Below, one piece after another: positions 13,407 through 27,411 of a DNA stretch of 64,000 bases. Source of the stretch: Onchidella celtica (Eukaryota > Mollusca > Gastropoda > Systellommatophora > Onchidiidae); contig OZ007570.1 in the NCBI GenBank assembly GCA_963931925.1, positions 30,972,688 to 31,036,687 of the forward strand, read 5' to 3'. A program made the position numbers and the translations under genes. Below the pieces are notes generated by a model that was not told the origin of the DNA, searched no databases, and saw only the letters and a list, made by a program, of their open reading frames with translations. The number at the start of each line of letters is the position of its first letter. Position 1 is the stretch's first letter.

Positions 13407-15259
13407 TCACAAATTTGTTGAGGCCGCCAAGTTCAGTTTTTTCACAGAACGTTCCAGATTCATGCGATGCCCAACCTGCGACACTCCTAAGTTAATAAAC
13501 TCATTCCTTCCCATGCTCACCAATTTTGACCCATCAACGCAAGCTTTAGCGAAGCTGATGCGGTACTGTGGAAGTCCTAAACTGTCTAACCAGTCCAGGA
13601 CATCCATGCATGACCAGTTTGTGACAGATTTAGCAGCAAATGGTTTTGAGTTTTTGTCTAAGGCCTTACTCTCATTTGCATTGGAGTCAATTTCAAGAAA
13701 CTCCGGCGGTGGAGGGATGTATGCATCCTGATCACCAAGGGTTGAGTCTCCGAAGTCTGGTGGAGGAGGTGGGGGAGGAGCAATTAAATCTTCAATATTC
13801 ATTTTGTCAGGATGAATGCTCTCCCCTTGCTCACTGGACAGAGTGCTGAGTGAAGAGACAGAGGAAACAAAACTAGCCGAATCTTCCTGTCCAAATGGAG
13901 GAGGATTAGATGGACTGTTGTCTGCACTGCTGAATGTTGAAGGTGGAGGTATGATGTCAATGACAACACCTCTAGAGGCTGAAGAACTAGTGTCTGCATC
14001 CCCAAACCCTGGAGGTGGCGGTGCTATCAGATTCGGGGGTGGAGAAATATTGCCATTTGATTTGGGCTTCTTGATAGTTCCATTACTCAAAGACTGCTCT
14101 GTGTGAGAGTGATCTTCTGTCACCCCCTCTAAACTGGTTTTTCCATTTGCATAGATATTTCCTGATTGCAGGTTTTTAATTCTATCTCCAACTGATACTT
14201 GTACCTCTTCCCCTGACTTATGTGCTGGCTTCACCTCAATCACATTTGTCCCACTGGACTTTGTTGCTGGCACGGTCGGGGATCTAGGAGAGGCTGGAGA
14301 AGCTGGCTTCCCTCGGGCAGGGTTCTTCCTGTTGGGAGTGATCTCTACTGGTCCTTTCTTTTCAATATGTGGTTGTAGATTACCTGAAGCCTTCTTCTTC
14401 AAGTACTCTTGCCTGGCTTTTTCAGCAAGGGCAATATAATCTGCTGAAGAAGCAATGTTTGAACTAGCTGGGCTGATTGCACCTGCAGCTGGATTTGGTG
14501 ACCCTGGGGCAGGTGACCCACTTTTGGGAGTGCCTGGTTTTGAAGTCTTACTTGTCAGCAATGTCGGAAGCTCAGGCTTTGGCTTTGGATTTGACACTGA
14601 CAGTGAAGATGATACAGTTGGCGTGGTTGTTGAAGCTGTGAGGGGTGGTGGTGGTGGTGCAGGGGCTTTGTTTGAGGTTGTCTTTGTTGCAGTAATGGTG
14701 CTAACATTTGACACTGGGGTAGGAGATTTTGGCATATTTGGTGATGCAGGAGAGGTTGTTTTAGCCTGAATAGCCACTGGTGTTGCTGAAGCTTTGGTAT
14801 CCACAGGTTTGAGTTTAGATCTGAAATCAATAGTGCCATTTCCAGAGTTGTTCGATGTCTCCTTTACATCTGCTGGTTTGTCTTTATTTTGATTTGTCTT
14901 GAGGGGCACAACTGGTGACAATTTGACTTGTTTGAGGGGCTTATTTGGTTCAAAGCGAGCTGCAATATCCTTTGGTTTCAAGGTACCACTGTTGTGCTCC
15001 TCCTCTGCCTTGACTGTAGAAGGTGCTGCAGCAGCAACAACAGGCTCAGGAGGACTAGCAGGCACAGGCTCTACTTTCTTTGTCTCAATTTTCCTGGCAT
15101 CACCGCCAAAGAATTTGACGGCTTGGAGCTTCTTGTTCCGGTGAAGACGAGCTTCAATTTCGTCCACAACTGATTGGTCCTCTTGTTGCTCCATGCGACT
15201 TTTTCGTTTGGCAACTGCAGCTTTCAGAGCCTCGTGATTCAACTCATGGCTTGATTTGG
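13407..15259 (-). CDS. SHANK: SHANK terminal exon: proline-rich region and SAM domain
   Basis: The acceptor TTACAG precedes 15259, and the frame runs 616 codons to TGA at 13407-13409. The start completes a Thr codon and continues KSSHELNHEALKAAVAKRKS, a WH2-like basic helix. A long low-complexity Ser/Pro/Thr region follows, then a cluster of proline stretches each followed by an aromatic: PPPGF, PPSTF, PPPDF and PPPEF, all fitting the Homer ligand PPxxF. The SAM domain occupies about 13434-13616, opening WSCMDVLDWLDSLGLPQY and including GVSQVGHRMNLERSVKKL. The protein ends eight residues after the SAM, as in the family. The + strand of this exon carries several long spurious frames caused by base composition. 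Confidence 0.95.
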
Positions 15260-18200
15260 CTGTAAGTAGAAGAAAAAAAAATGCAGCTTTCAGATCACAC
15301 ATTCAGGCAAACAAATGCTTATCATTAAAGATATGAGACCTCCATTAGCTTGTTAAAACAAAATTCATGATGGTATCTATTGTGTTATATCCACAAGTTT
15401 AATTCTTTAACGAATCACTTTCCCTGATGTTGAGTGAGTTGATAAAACTGCTCAAGATCAAATGTATAGCCAAGCTCACCACTGGCATGTTGTGGTAAAA
15501 AAAACTGAATGAGCAAAACCTACTCACTGTTACCACAACACCATAATATACAACACATTTAAAATGAAATGAAATACAAAGAAAACTTTCTATATCACAC
15601 AGATTATCTTGTTACAACTGTACCAAACATATGAGAGTAACCAGCACACTTGAAATACCAGTCTCCAGACATAATCAGCTCAGTTAACTAAAACTGATAC
15701 ATGTATTTTGAATGATAAACAAAACGTGTGAACACCTCTGGCACGAAAAAGCGATCATTGTTCCATATATACATCCCTCATCCATCCATCATACCTCTAC
15801 TGTCTCTACTATTTTCTTGTCAGTACTGTTCCATGTCAGTTTTTTCACGTATGTTCAATCTCTTTACAAAGTGTTACCTAAGCAAGATATGGCTCAAGAC
15901 CCCCAGCCCCCAACCAAAAAAAAAAACCCTATTTTTTCTATACTGATTAGTTCAGAAGTTCAGCACCAACAATTTTGTCATTGCATGCTAAATGCAAATC
16001 TAATGCAAGACTGCAAAGTTTTTTTTTCTGTTGGAACAGCATTAAGAAAAGAACCATGTGGTTGCCAATACCACTGCAGCTGCTCAATCAAATGATTAAG
16101 TAAAAGAAATGATGATTGAAAAAAACAAAATTCGTAAAAATTTTTACTTACTCGTCGGTATACTTTTCACGTCTGACACTCTGGGTCCCTCAGTTTCCAG
16201 TCTGTTTCGTCTCTCAGCTACTGCAGCAAGGATGTCCTCTGTGGACACTCGGTTTGGTAGCACGGAGGCGGCATCGTTTTCTTGCTGACGTCGTCTGACT
16301 AAAGTAGAGTTGGCACTGCTTGCTGGTGACGAGGACATGCCCAGTGTGGCAGGAAGAGGTGGGGCTGGTGGTGGGGGAGGACCAGGGGGTGGAGGTGGGG
16401 GAGCATCCCCCCCAATATTAATTCTAGAACCGCTGTCAGATTTGCTCATAGAAATGGCCGAAGTTGAGGATGACGAATACAAACGGTTGTTCTTCTCTCC
16501 TGTCTCTCCACTCAAGTTGGATTGAATGGATGAGCGTCTTGAACTCTCGGCACTTGATGGTTGTGATGGTGTTGCCATGACAATGCCCGATGACCTCCTG
16601 GAGCTGGACAAACTCTGGACTGGTGATGCCAGGGTGGTTTTCTCCTGTACGCGTGGAGAGAGAGGAGAAGACTTTGCACTGCTGTTCGAGCGTGGAGACG
16701 ACTGGTTGCTTGAAGATGTTGCATTCACTGGTGGTTTATTGCTTCCTTTGCTGCTGTCATTGGTGATGGAAATCACTGTGACTGACCCTCGGTTTTGTCT
16801 CACCACGCTGCTGCTTTTTGATGTGTCACTACCTGCTCTTGGGGCACCATGATGAACTTGCCCTACGTTACTGAAGACGGGCTTCTCATCGTCACTATCA
16901 TCGTAATCCGGCTCTGGTTCATACACTACACCAGACCCATCCTTTCTGTTCTTCTTCACATCCACTTTATCAGGACGAATGCCTGCGGTAACTAACACTG
17001 TAGCATTCGGGTATTTCTGAATGAACTTCTGGGCATTCTCCATGACATGCTCATCTGCAAATGAAATACTTTTGTCCATGTTTTGATTAGCAACATTCCT
17101 CTTGTTATTTTTCAGTATGGTCTGTTCTGGAGGAGGCACAACGCCTTTTGGATTATCCACAAGTTTGGCATTGATTCCTGGTCTGAAGCTTGACTCATAA
17201 GATGAATCTGCAGCCTTACGGCTTTGAATTTCTGCTGACACATTAGCATAGGTTGCGTCTTTCCCTCTGGTGTTGATCCTGACCACTTCAGGGGTTGGTG
17301 GAGCTCCAGGGGCAGTTTTCTGATGGACAGGCATCCTATCTGGCAACTCTGGTGTGGACGATCCACTATGTCTCCCACTATAGATACCTTTACCGCCAGC
17401 CACAGCACCAACAAGACGAGAAGATTCCGATGTAGGAGATGTCTGCAAGGCTCCTGAATATATGGCAGCATGGGGTGGTGGTGGTGGAGCGCGACCTTTT
17501 GTCCAAGAGCCAGAAATTTTGCCAACTGCATAATGTCCATTGTTACCTTGTGAGTGATCCACAGCTGACAAGATATCAGGTGTGCTTTTGGAGCGTTCCA
17601 TGGTCTGAAAACAAAGAGGATAATAAGTTACATTTCTAGGCATGCATGAGGCAAGCAAAACATTGTTGAGCTTCTTAATCAGTGTCCAATGGGACTACAC
17701 CATTCAGTTTTGAGTAGAAATTGGATATATTCAAACTGATGCCATTCAATTTTGGACTATACCTTCAACAATAAAAGAAACAACAAATAAAAATAGGTTC
17801 CTATCAACATCATAACAGTGAAGGATTCTTGATACTATGAGCAGACTTTTACCCATCCACAAGCACTGTATCATTATTTGCACAAGACAAATTAGACAAG
17901 GTGATTATTGTACCCTTATGTAGGCTAACCACTTTGTATCTTTCATGTCTTAATGATAAAACTTATCATATCAATGAATAGTGCAGAGTGCAATATATTC
18001 ATTATCAAGCTACTGTACTCTAAACCAAACTCAGACAGATGTTGACATTATTAATTTGATACCAAGATACAGTTTTATTATTAATCTGATGCCAAACTGT
18101 ACATTTCTTAGACAGTGGCTATTTCAATTTGGGCAATGTAGCCTAAATCCTCTCTATACTGTGGCCAACTTTGCCCACAATAAGTTTGTAGTTAACTGGA

Positions 18201-21200
18201 CAAACCTAACTCAAACCTTTTCCCTACTCTTAGCCCAGAAAACTTGAAAATTCATTGTGCAAACAAAAGCCAATTTGGCCCTGCGGTGCAAATAGTTACT
18301 TCCAATTTTTGGTAAGTAGAAATAAACCCTTAGCAGCATCCACACAGAATTCATCATCTGAATGATGAACCCCAGTATACTCTAAACTGCATTTTCTGCT
18401 GCTGTTGTTTTTTTTTTACATTTATTTGAGATGTACTTTGAACCATTTTTTTGGGTTAAAACTCAATCGTCCAAAGGCATATTTCTATCCTGATGAACCA
18501 ACATATCATACATGATTAATCAACCAACAGCTCACTTGAGTGGTGTATCTCTAGTGCATAGTGTCACCGTGTATGACAAAATGACGAACGGGGGTGGGAC
18601 ACTTCAGTTCATCATATAGATGATGAATTACTGTTCCTTCCTCACCGAAATTTCATTATAACTTTTGTTTACCTGAGATGCAGACTTTTTGTGGTACTTT
18701 TTAATTCTGGCTTCTGCAGGGCTCATGTAATCTCGACTGCTCTTGGTGTTTGGACTCGGTGCATTCCCCGGCTCTCCAGGCATCAAACCCTCATAGTCCA
18801 CCACAGACACACGTTTGACGGTGTGAGATGCCCTGACCGAGGCCACTTTGGGATCATCTGCTGCTTGCAGACCATGTAAGGAATGACGTCGTAGGACTTC
18901 TTGGCCTTCAAACTCTGCAATGGCTGCATCCAGTTTTTCTGTCGAGGAGAGAACAAAAAAAAGGCTTCAGTACAGCTTCACATGCTTCAGTGAGAATAAA
19001 ACTTCATGCACTTCAGTTTAAAATTCCAGATGCCCACCTCTATTATGTTCTACCAAATGATCTACCATCCAATGTTACTACTCCTATTCAGATCCATTAC
19101 AGTTCTAGAATTTTCAAATTGCTTCTTCAGTCTTCATTACAATTATTTTTCTTCTGTTACATACCTATATCTATTGTCTGCTTTCTGTATTGATTAATTA
19201 GTCCCAGTTATACCTGTATCATCCATTGCTTGACACTGAATTCTAAGCCCAGTTCCTATATGTAATTCCGATTTTCAGTTCCATACAGAAGATTAATTTA
19301 ACCAATTTTTTTCCCATTCCATGGGAAAGTTGATATCATCTACTGCACAGTGTCATACATGCATTTCATCATCTTGTCTTACTTCTCTCACACAGAAACC
19401 AACCCAAAACTCACCTATTTCTGCAAGTCCTTCTGTCATTGACCTTGAACTTGCCTTGCTATAGGACAGGGAGGTGCGAGGATCTCGCTGCGGGGGCAGG
19501 GGAGCAGCTGTAAACAACACAAAAAAAGAAACAAAAATGTCATTGGACCACAACAATTTGCTGGATGGGGTCTCCTGTCTAATTTATTAGGGGTAGATGT
19601 GCATACCGTACTGACACAAATGGAAGTGTGCAAACTGGTTCAGTGACTTGAGAATCTCGAGTGTTTCACCATTGGCAACGGGATTGAGGTAGACCTAGGT
19701 GTAGCATAGTTTTCAGTTATTGTAAGCACTAGCTTCACCTTCCTTGTAGATGTTCATGACCAACTGCATCAAGTCATTATAAATAAAGTTCACTGCTTTT
19801 ACATGAACCCACTTCAGTATTAACTTAAGACACTGAACTATCATTCACAAAATGAGGAGGGTGTACGTGTATGTGTGCAGGGTAGGACGGGGTGGGGTGG
19901 TGGGGGGGGGGCAGTGTGTCATTTTCGTGGAAAAAAGACAACAGGACGAACATTTGGAAGGGATGGACGTTGTGGTTGAATGAATTTCAGCGACATCACG
20001 TAGACCCCAATTTCATTTTATTGCGTGTTGAATTGTGCGCCAATGCCTAAGAATAGACATGGATAACCTACGGCTCGCGACCCGGATCCGGCCCGCCAAA
20101 CAGTTTTTGCTGGCACCCGCGGCTTGATTGAAATTACTGAACACACCGGTCTTTGAGCTGTAGGAAAATCACTCATCAATTTATTTTTGATCATGCAGGT
20201 TGAACACATTCTTCATCATGTTCCGATCACGCGACTCAATCGAATCGATCGCACTTTACAGAATACTAGCTTGCAAAAAACGCAAATGACATGTATGTCA
20301 TTTACAGAAGGGCCTTAATATGAGTTCGGGATGTCCGGCCCCCTGCATCTTCGAGCCTCACATTTGTGAGTGGATCTGACGAAACCTTGCAAAAAACGCA
20401 AATTACATGTATGTCATTTACAGAAGGGCCTTAATATGAGTTCGGGATGTCCGGCCCCCTGCATCTTCGAGCCTCACATTTGTGAGTGGATCTGACGAAA
20501 CCCGGCTTAAGGTGAAAGACCAAATTCCCAAGAAAACCTCTCTAAAGGGGGACAATTTTTTTTTCTAGGGAAATTGAAATTTGCTTGTAACATGAAAGAT
20601 TGATCATTTTTCTGCATTCAGTTAAAATATTTGCTTATAATCGCCTTAGAAATATTTTAAAATATTGATATTGATTTTTTGAAGAGGTATAAAAGTTTCA
20701 CCTTTAGTCCGGTTTTTGTTACACTTAAAAGCCCCGAATACGAAACATAAATAAAGAACGTGCACCCATATAGACCATGAAGGGCGCAAAGTGGCCGTTA
20801 TTGTGCCGAGGCGTCCTAAAGCCCAAACTCCAACTGAAACTCAAAGCCCGGTTTTGTTAGATCCACCCACATTGTATCAGATCTGGCCCCATACTATGAT
20901 GTAAGGTTGCTCATGCCTGTTTAAGAACAAGAATGGTATCCCAACAAAAGACAATGAAAAGTGTGTCATATCCTGAATTCATAGGATGTCCGGCAGATCA
21001 AGGATTTGGGGAGGGGCCCGATTCCTTTTACGATAAACATGTCCGGATGGTTAGAAAGATTACTAGTGGCCTACATAGCACCGTGTTTAAAATACAGAAG
21101 TGTACTTAACACGGAAAAGAAAACACTGCACGTATTTAAGATACAAAAGTGTACTACATACTGACAATAAAACATTGCACTGAGCCCTGAAGTGTTTTGT

Positions 21201-24200
21201 TTAATCACGCCAGCACCTGTTGGGTTTTCCCATGTGGGCTGAAAAGATCGAAACATGCGCAACTTCAAAACATGAGGGCAGAGTTTGACTTGGACTGAAG
21301 TGTGGGAAGGAAGAGAAATTATATCATTAATATTCAATACAATTGGGTATAATCTTGTGACCTACTCTATTGTATCTTATCTATCAGCCGTGACCCCTCC
21401 CCCTGCCGGGGAAAAAAATGGCAAAAGGAACATTTTCATTTATGACGCACCATTTAAACAAAACCCGCCTATTAAACATACAAAAATGCACTGATGCGCC
21501 TCTTTGCGCCTCCTGCTTTTTTTTATTTTTAAATGTTATGCGTCCCCTGTACATCACAAAAGCCCGAAACTCGGCTCAGGATAAAACGTCGGCACATGTT
21601 TTGCATTGTGTTCGACATTTCCAAAATGACGAGGGCCGAATGCAAAGTTCATGATCTTCCCAAAGGAAATGTCTCATGCATCAGTAATAATTAAGATAAA
21701 ATGGTCTCAGCTGACCGATCTTCTTAATGAATGAAACACGTACAACATCCTTCAGGTCACTGACGAGCACAAACAGTGTTAAATAAATATATATATGGCC
21801 TTTAGCGTCTTTACAGACGGTCTTAGCAGCTAGAATATTCACTTTCACTTTGACTGACAGCTTCTCTCGTGGCTTATTCTACCAATGTTTGACCCGAGAG
21901 TGCGATGGCAGTGATTGCAGGTCAGTCTTTTTGGTTCACTTTGGCGAGTGTTTTCATTCCGCCTCTGTCGTTTTGTCAGGTATGTTTCTTTTGCCTTGAA
22001 GTCTATTGCGAGCGTGCCACTGCGCAATTTTTGTCTCCATCTGCTTCGATCATTTGCAAGGTTCTCCCATTCATTGGGGTCGATGTTGAATGCTTTCATC
22101 GTGACCTTGCAAGTGTCTTTGAATCGCAGATGTGGCCTACCTCTGGGTCGGTTGCCAGTAGCAAGTTCCCCGTAGAGAATTTGTCTGGGGATGCGATCAT
22201 TTTCCATACGGTGGAGATGTCCAAGCCACCGCAGTCTTTTTTTGCCTAGGAGAGCCTGAGTTGATGGAATGTTGGCTCGGCTCAGAACTTCGATATTTGA
22301 GATCCTGTCTTGCCACTTGATCTTGAGAATTTTGCGTAGGCAGCGCAGGTGGAAGGAGTTGAGGGATCTTTCATGTTTGGAGTAGGTGGTCCATGTCTCT
22401 GAGCCATACAGCAGGGTGCTTAGGACGCAAGTTTGGTACACGAGTACCTTTGTTTTGATGGCCAGCTTGCTATTGTTCCACACCCTTTTTGAGAGTTTGC
22501 CAAAAGCTGTGGCCGCCTTTCCTATTCTGGCATTTATTTCAGTTGGTATGTCTGTGCTACCACTGATGGTTGAGCCTAGGTAGCAGAATTTTCCCACTTG
22601 CTCCAGAGGAGAGCCATTCAGCATGATTGGGTTGGGGTTTCTCAAGCCTTGTGTCAAAACTACAGTTTTTGAGACACTGATCTTTAGCATGAATTTGTCA
22701 CAGGCTTTGGCAAGGCTATTGATGAGAGCCTGGAGCGTGGTTTCATCGTGGGCCACGATTGCAGCATCATCTGCGAAGAGGAGCTCTTGTAACATAATAT
22801 GCTCTGTACGAGATTTTGCTTTTAGTCTGGCAACATTAAAAATGGAGCCGTCCACTCTGGTGTTAATAAGTACTCCACCTGAACATTGACCAAAGGCATT
22901 CTTGAGTAGGGCTGCAAAATATATACCAAATAAGGTAGGAGCAAGAACACATCCCTGCTTCACACCGCTGTTTACAGCAAATGAATTGGATGTGCAGCCC
23001 TCAAAGTTGACACATGCCCTCATGTCAGTGTGGGAGGATGCAATAAGTTTTAGCAATGTTGGTGGACAGCCTATGGATTTAAATAAATATAAGGCCAGAC
23101 GATGACGTAAACTGATAAGCGGCCAAATTTGGAGACAAATGGTGAGGGTATGTTTTGTTCACATAGTGAAATATTCAATATATAGGCCTATTCAGCATTG
23201 ACAGCTGCTGTGAGAGAACATGTTACTGGGCGAAAAAACGCAGGATGCATGTTAAAGAAAATGCGTATCAAAATATGCCGCCTATATCGCGGGTGTAAAG
23301 AAAACTGCAGCACATTCATTTCGATAATCACCAAGGTTAGTCTCTTTTCCTTGAAGGTATTTTTAAAAATGTAACACACGAAAGACACGGAATAAAACAA
23401 GTAAATAACCAGCAAATTTAACATCAGATGTTCTAGAGGCAAGGTGCTCGCCTCTCATACCAAAGGTTCAAAACCCGGCTGGTGCAGGCATGTTGGAAGT
23501 TTGGGATTTTTCTCATATTTTCGCGTCCCTGATCCTATTGTGGTGGGGGGGGGGGTAGGATCGAGTACCTAGTCTTCTCGGATAAGGCCGAAAAAATTCG
23601 GAGGGCCCGTGTGCACGTTGCGCACGTTAAAGATACCTTGGCAGTTGGAAATCGAAAAGAGCAGGCCGTACAGGCCGCTGCCAAAATTCATCCCTAGCAT
23701 CCCCCCCCCCCCAAAAAAAAAACCACACTGCCGACCGGCGCTGCACTGTGGCGACGACGTGTCTGCTCCAGTTGTAACTGGGTGCAATGACACAAAGGCA
23801 ATTTCCCAAATGGGATTAAAGTAGTTTACAAATACAAATACAAATACAACAATGACAATTCTCTAACAAATCACCCGCAAACTACATGATACATCTCTGA
23901 TGGTGTGTTGAAAGGGGAAACCACAGGGGGTGGCGGGAGGAATAAAAGACACTAAACCTGGGTTACATTTCTCTTTGTCCTTGAACTATCCTATTGGGGG
24001 TATTTTGGGAAAGGTATGCAATTGTGGTTGACAGTAACCGTCCTGACAAGCAAACGGTTGTATGTAAACAAATTCAGCGATGCTGCACCTGATAAAACTA
24101 TTACTATTACATGTACATTGTACTATGAGGAGATGACTGACACTCAGATGTTCATTTTCAACCGATTTAATGTAGATGTTCTCTTGAGTGACGCATACAA

Positions 24201-27200
24201 CAAGCTGAGGAGTTTCTAGGGGGTGAATTTGGAGTGTAGGGGGGGGGGGGAGAGACAGAAGGATGAATGCGAATGCAAGTATTCTGGTGTTCAACCCCCC
24301 CCCCCCACCCCCCTTCCCCGATTAATCTACATTAGGGAATGAATTACTAAACCTGTCACTATATGTCCCCGATATGCGCATATGTGGAGGTTTGTTGAGT
24401 TGGGCTCNNNNNNNNNNNNNNNNNNNNNNNNNNNNNNNNNNNNNNNNNNNNNNNNNNNNNNNNNNNNNNNNNNNNNNNNNNNNNNNNNNNNNNNNNNNNN
24501 NNNNNNNNNNNNNNNNNNNNNNNNNNNNNNNNNNNNNNNNNNNNNNNNNNNNNNNNNNNNNNNNNNNNNNNNNNNNNNNNNNNNNNNNNNNNNNNNNNNN
24601 NNNNNNNTCAACAACAACAACAACAACACATATCTACAACAGCAGGCCTAAATGCCTTCCAACAACCTATTGTGGACATTTAGGTGCAAGAAAAGATAGG
24701 TGGAGAAACACCATGTAACAGGGTGATAGATTGGCAAGGTATAACTAGTAGTTATAATAATATTGTGCCTATAACTAGCGTGGGAAGATAGTTAACGGCG
24801 GGGAGACAGAGTCATTGTAGGCCAGAGGGGGAAAGTATGGGATGCAACTGAAGCGCTTTGACACCCGAAAAGGGTAGTGTTTACTTGACCGCCGTACTTG
24901 TCGATCAGATCACCTGGGAATTGCTTGGGGGGTAGAGCTGTTTCAATAGTATTTGACGTGGAGCCGACGGGGGTGGCTATTAGGATAACTAATGCACACT
25001 CGGTGGGCGTCTTGGGACGCTACCTGACTGGGTATAAATCCCCGAACGCTCCTTCCAACTTCAGACCGCTGAGAGCACTCACCAGCTTCGTGCCGAAGAG
25101 GAGACCACAACTGCAACTGTAACTTTGTACTAGTCTTGTGAGTGGGGAAGGTCAGGGAACCCGCAAACATCCTTTGTCAGAGCGTGGTATCTTTGGTATC
25201 TTGTCGGCATTTGGGCTGTTGCTGAGTGGTAAGTTAATTGTACGATGTATGTGTATTTTACTTAATGTTCATGATTGTAGAACCTAAATCTAGTGGGTTT
25301 ACTTTGGTATAACTACTGCCTCTGAGAGAGTCACGGAAACGCCGTTATATATGTGTTACGAAACCTTATAGGATGGGGTCCGTTAGAGAGAGCGTTATTC
25401 TTCGTGGGGAACGTGTAAATATCATTAAAACTGTATTGATCGTTTATTCTATTGCCTATATGGGAGCCTATGGAGTATGGGAGCTGCAGCCTGACTTATA
25501 ACAGTGTCAGCGGTTAAAAGTGTTAATGATGAATATCCGTCATGGAGTAAGTATGGAAGTCATGCCTTCCAGCAGTAGATTAGGACTTTGCGATTGTTTT
25601 TCTACAGAGGAGGAAGAACAACACCTTCTTGGCTTCTCAACTTCTTGTACTTTGATTAACGACATCGTGGCTTCTTGGCTTCCCGACCTATTGGTACCTG
25701 CCGATACCTGTTGATCTAACTGCGCAGTCAAGCCAGGGTAGAGAGGAAGAACCAGTGCCCAGATAGCGCCATACACCCCTAAAGGAGAGGTTTCCTTATG
25801 CTGAATGTTCCCATGCGTTTTATAAAATGTGCTAGAGATTGAATATTACGAAGCCATTTAATTAGCATGTACTGATTTGCATCAACTTCATTCCATCGAA
25901 ATTCACATGAAATTGTATGACCTATGTTCCTATTATTATTGAATGAATTAATAATTATTGTATATATGTAAGCAATACAGATATCGTTTGTTATAACTTA
26001 TAGAAGAGAGATAGTCGATTATTTAGTGTGTTTGTGCCGTGCCCATCACGGCTGGTGTCAGAAGAAAGTTAGTGAGAGAAAGTGGAAACATCACACACCA
26101 CAAGAACACTGTGAATGACATTTCATTAGGTTGAAGAGTCGAAGCTTGCAGCAACAAGATCCCTGAAGGCAAAGATGGGCGGTTTGTGACATTATGTACG
26201 TGCAGTACATAATGTCACAAACACTAAACACACAGCGGCCAGGTACGCCAAGCTTAAGACTTATCTCCGGCTAAAATGCCAAGAAGGCTTTGATCTTTAA
26301 GTCTTCAAGCAATCTCCAACAAAAGGGACAAAAAATTTCAGTAGGTTTTTAAAAAAATGTGACTTTAAGCGTGGTGAAATGTACTTTCTTATGCACAACG
26401 AGTTCTCTTGGTGGTGGAGTTATGAAAGTCAACACAATTGCTGGCGCTGACGCTGACGCTGTCGTGCCAGGAACTTACTGTTTTGTATACTTTTAATAGT
26501 TTTCTTTTAAAGACAAGTCAATCCCTCAAACCCTTTTTTTGTAGTTTTTTTTTTTTTGACGGTAGAGTTTGTTAAACTTTCCGTGGTCGTACCGGTTGCA
26601 GAAAATAATACTGAAATTTTCAGGGGTTGAGTGCATTTTTATTCAATACTTGTCTCGTGGAAACGAAATTGCACATATTCAAGCTGAAAATGGGTAAGAA
26701 GTAGGGGTAGGGACAAGATTATATGGTTAGGGTTAAGGACAGGGTTAGGTATGGGATTGACTATGTGGTCGGAACATATGAAATTCTTCCTGGATTTTCA
26801 CCAATATTTCGACAGTTTTAAATCAATTTGAGCAGCTTTTATTTTGCCCAAGACTATCACTACTCACCTTGTTTCTTGCGGGTTGGAAGAGTCATTGCTC
26901 CACTTTCAGAGTGTGAGAACCAATCAGCTGGGGTACGGTCTGCGTGTGAGACAGTGACCACCTTCAGGGTGAGTACATCACTGGAGGAGCGGATCAAGTG
27001 AACCACATGTTCGTGTGAAGCTCGTACCACATTCTCGCCGTTGATCTGGAAAGCAAGGGAGCAAAATTTGACTACAAACCATGCACAAGATAAGCTATGT
27101 CATAAATCGATGTCAGCTTATAGCTAAGGATAAGGAGATAACGATAAATAACAGTGTCCAAACCAGGATCAAGGGGGGGGGGGAGGGGAGTGATAGAGAG

Positions 27201-27303
27201 AAAGCGATAGACAGAGACAGGGATAGAGTGACAGAGAGAGAGGGGGGGGGAAAGAGACAGACAGAGGGAAGCAGACAGACAGAGAGAGAAAGAGAGAAAC
27301 GGA

Positions 27304-27341
<38 letters not shown>

Positions 27342-27345
27342 AAGG

Positions 27346-27411
<66 letters not shown>

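Larger units (their letters stand above)
19508..26867 (-). other. SHANK intron rich in mobile elements
   Basis: A 7.4-kb intron. From low to high coordinates it holds a G-rich tract near 19880-19910, a hAT-like relic near 20050, a 116-bp tandem duplication, a SINE or LINE tail near 20780, a non-LTR retrotransposon, a SINE, an assembly gap, a solo Gmr1 LTR and a perfect palindrome. All are listed separately. No additional SHANK exon was recognised. Confidence 0.8.

Noticed and set aside
13640-16852. Several + strand frames of 70-127 codons opposite the SHANK exons
   Set aside because: They are antisense shadows of Ser/Pro-rich coding sequence (Gly- and Val-rich translations) without independent support.
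24898-25122. 74-codon frame conserved in all three LTR copies (also 57389-57613 and 63566-63790)
   Set aside because: It starts with TTG, not ATG, spans the promoter, and its conservation follows from the LTR copies being almost identical.
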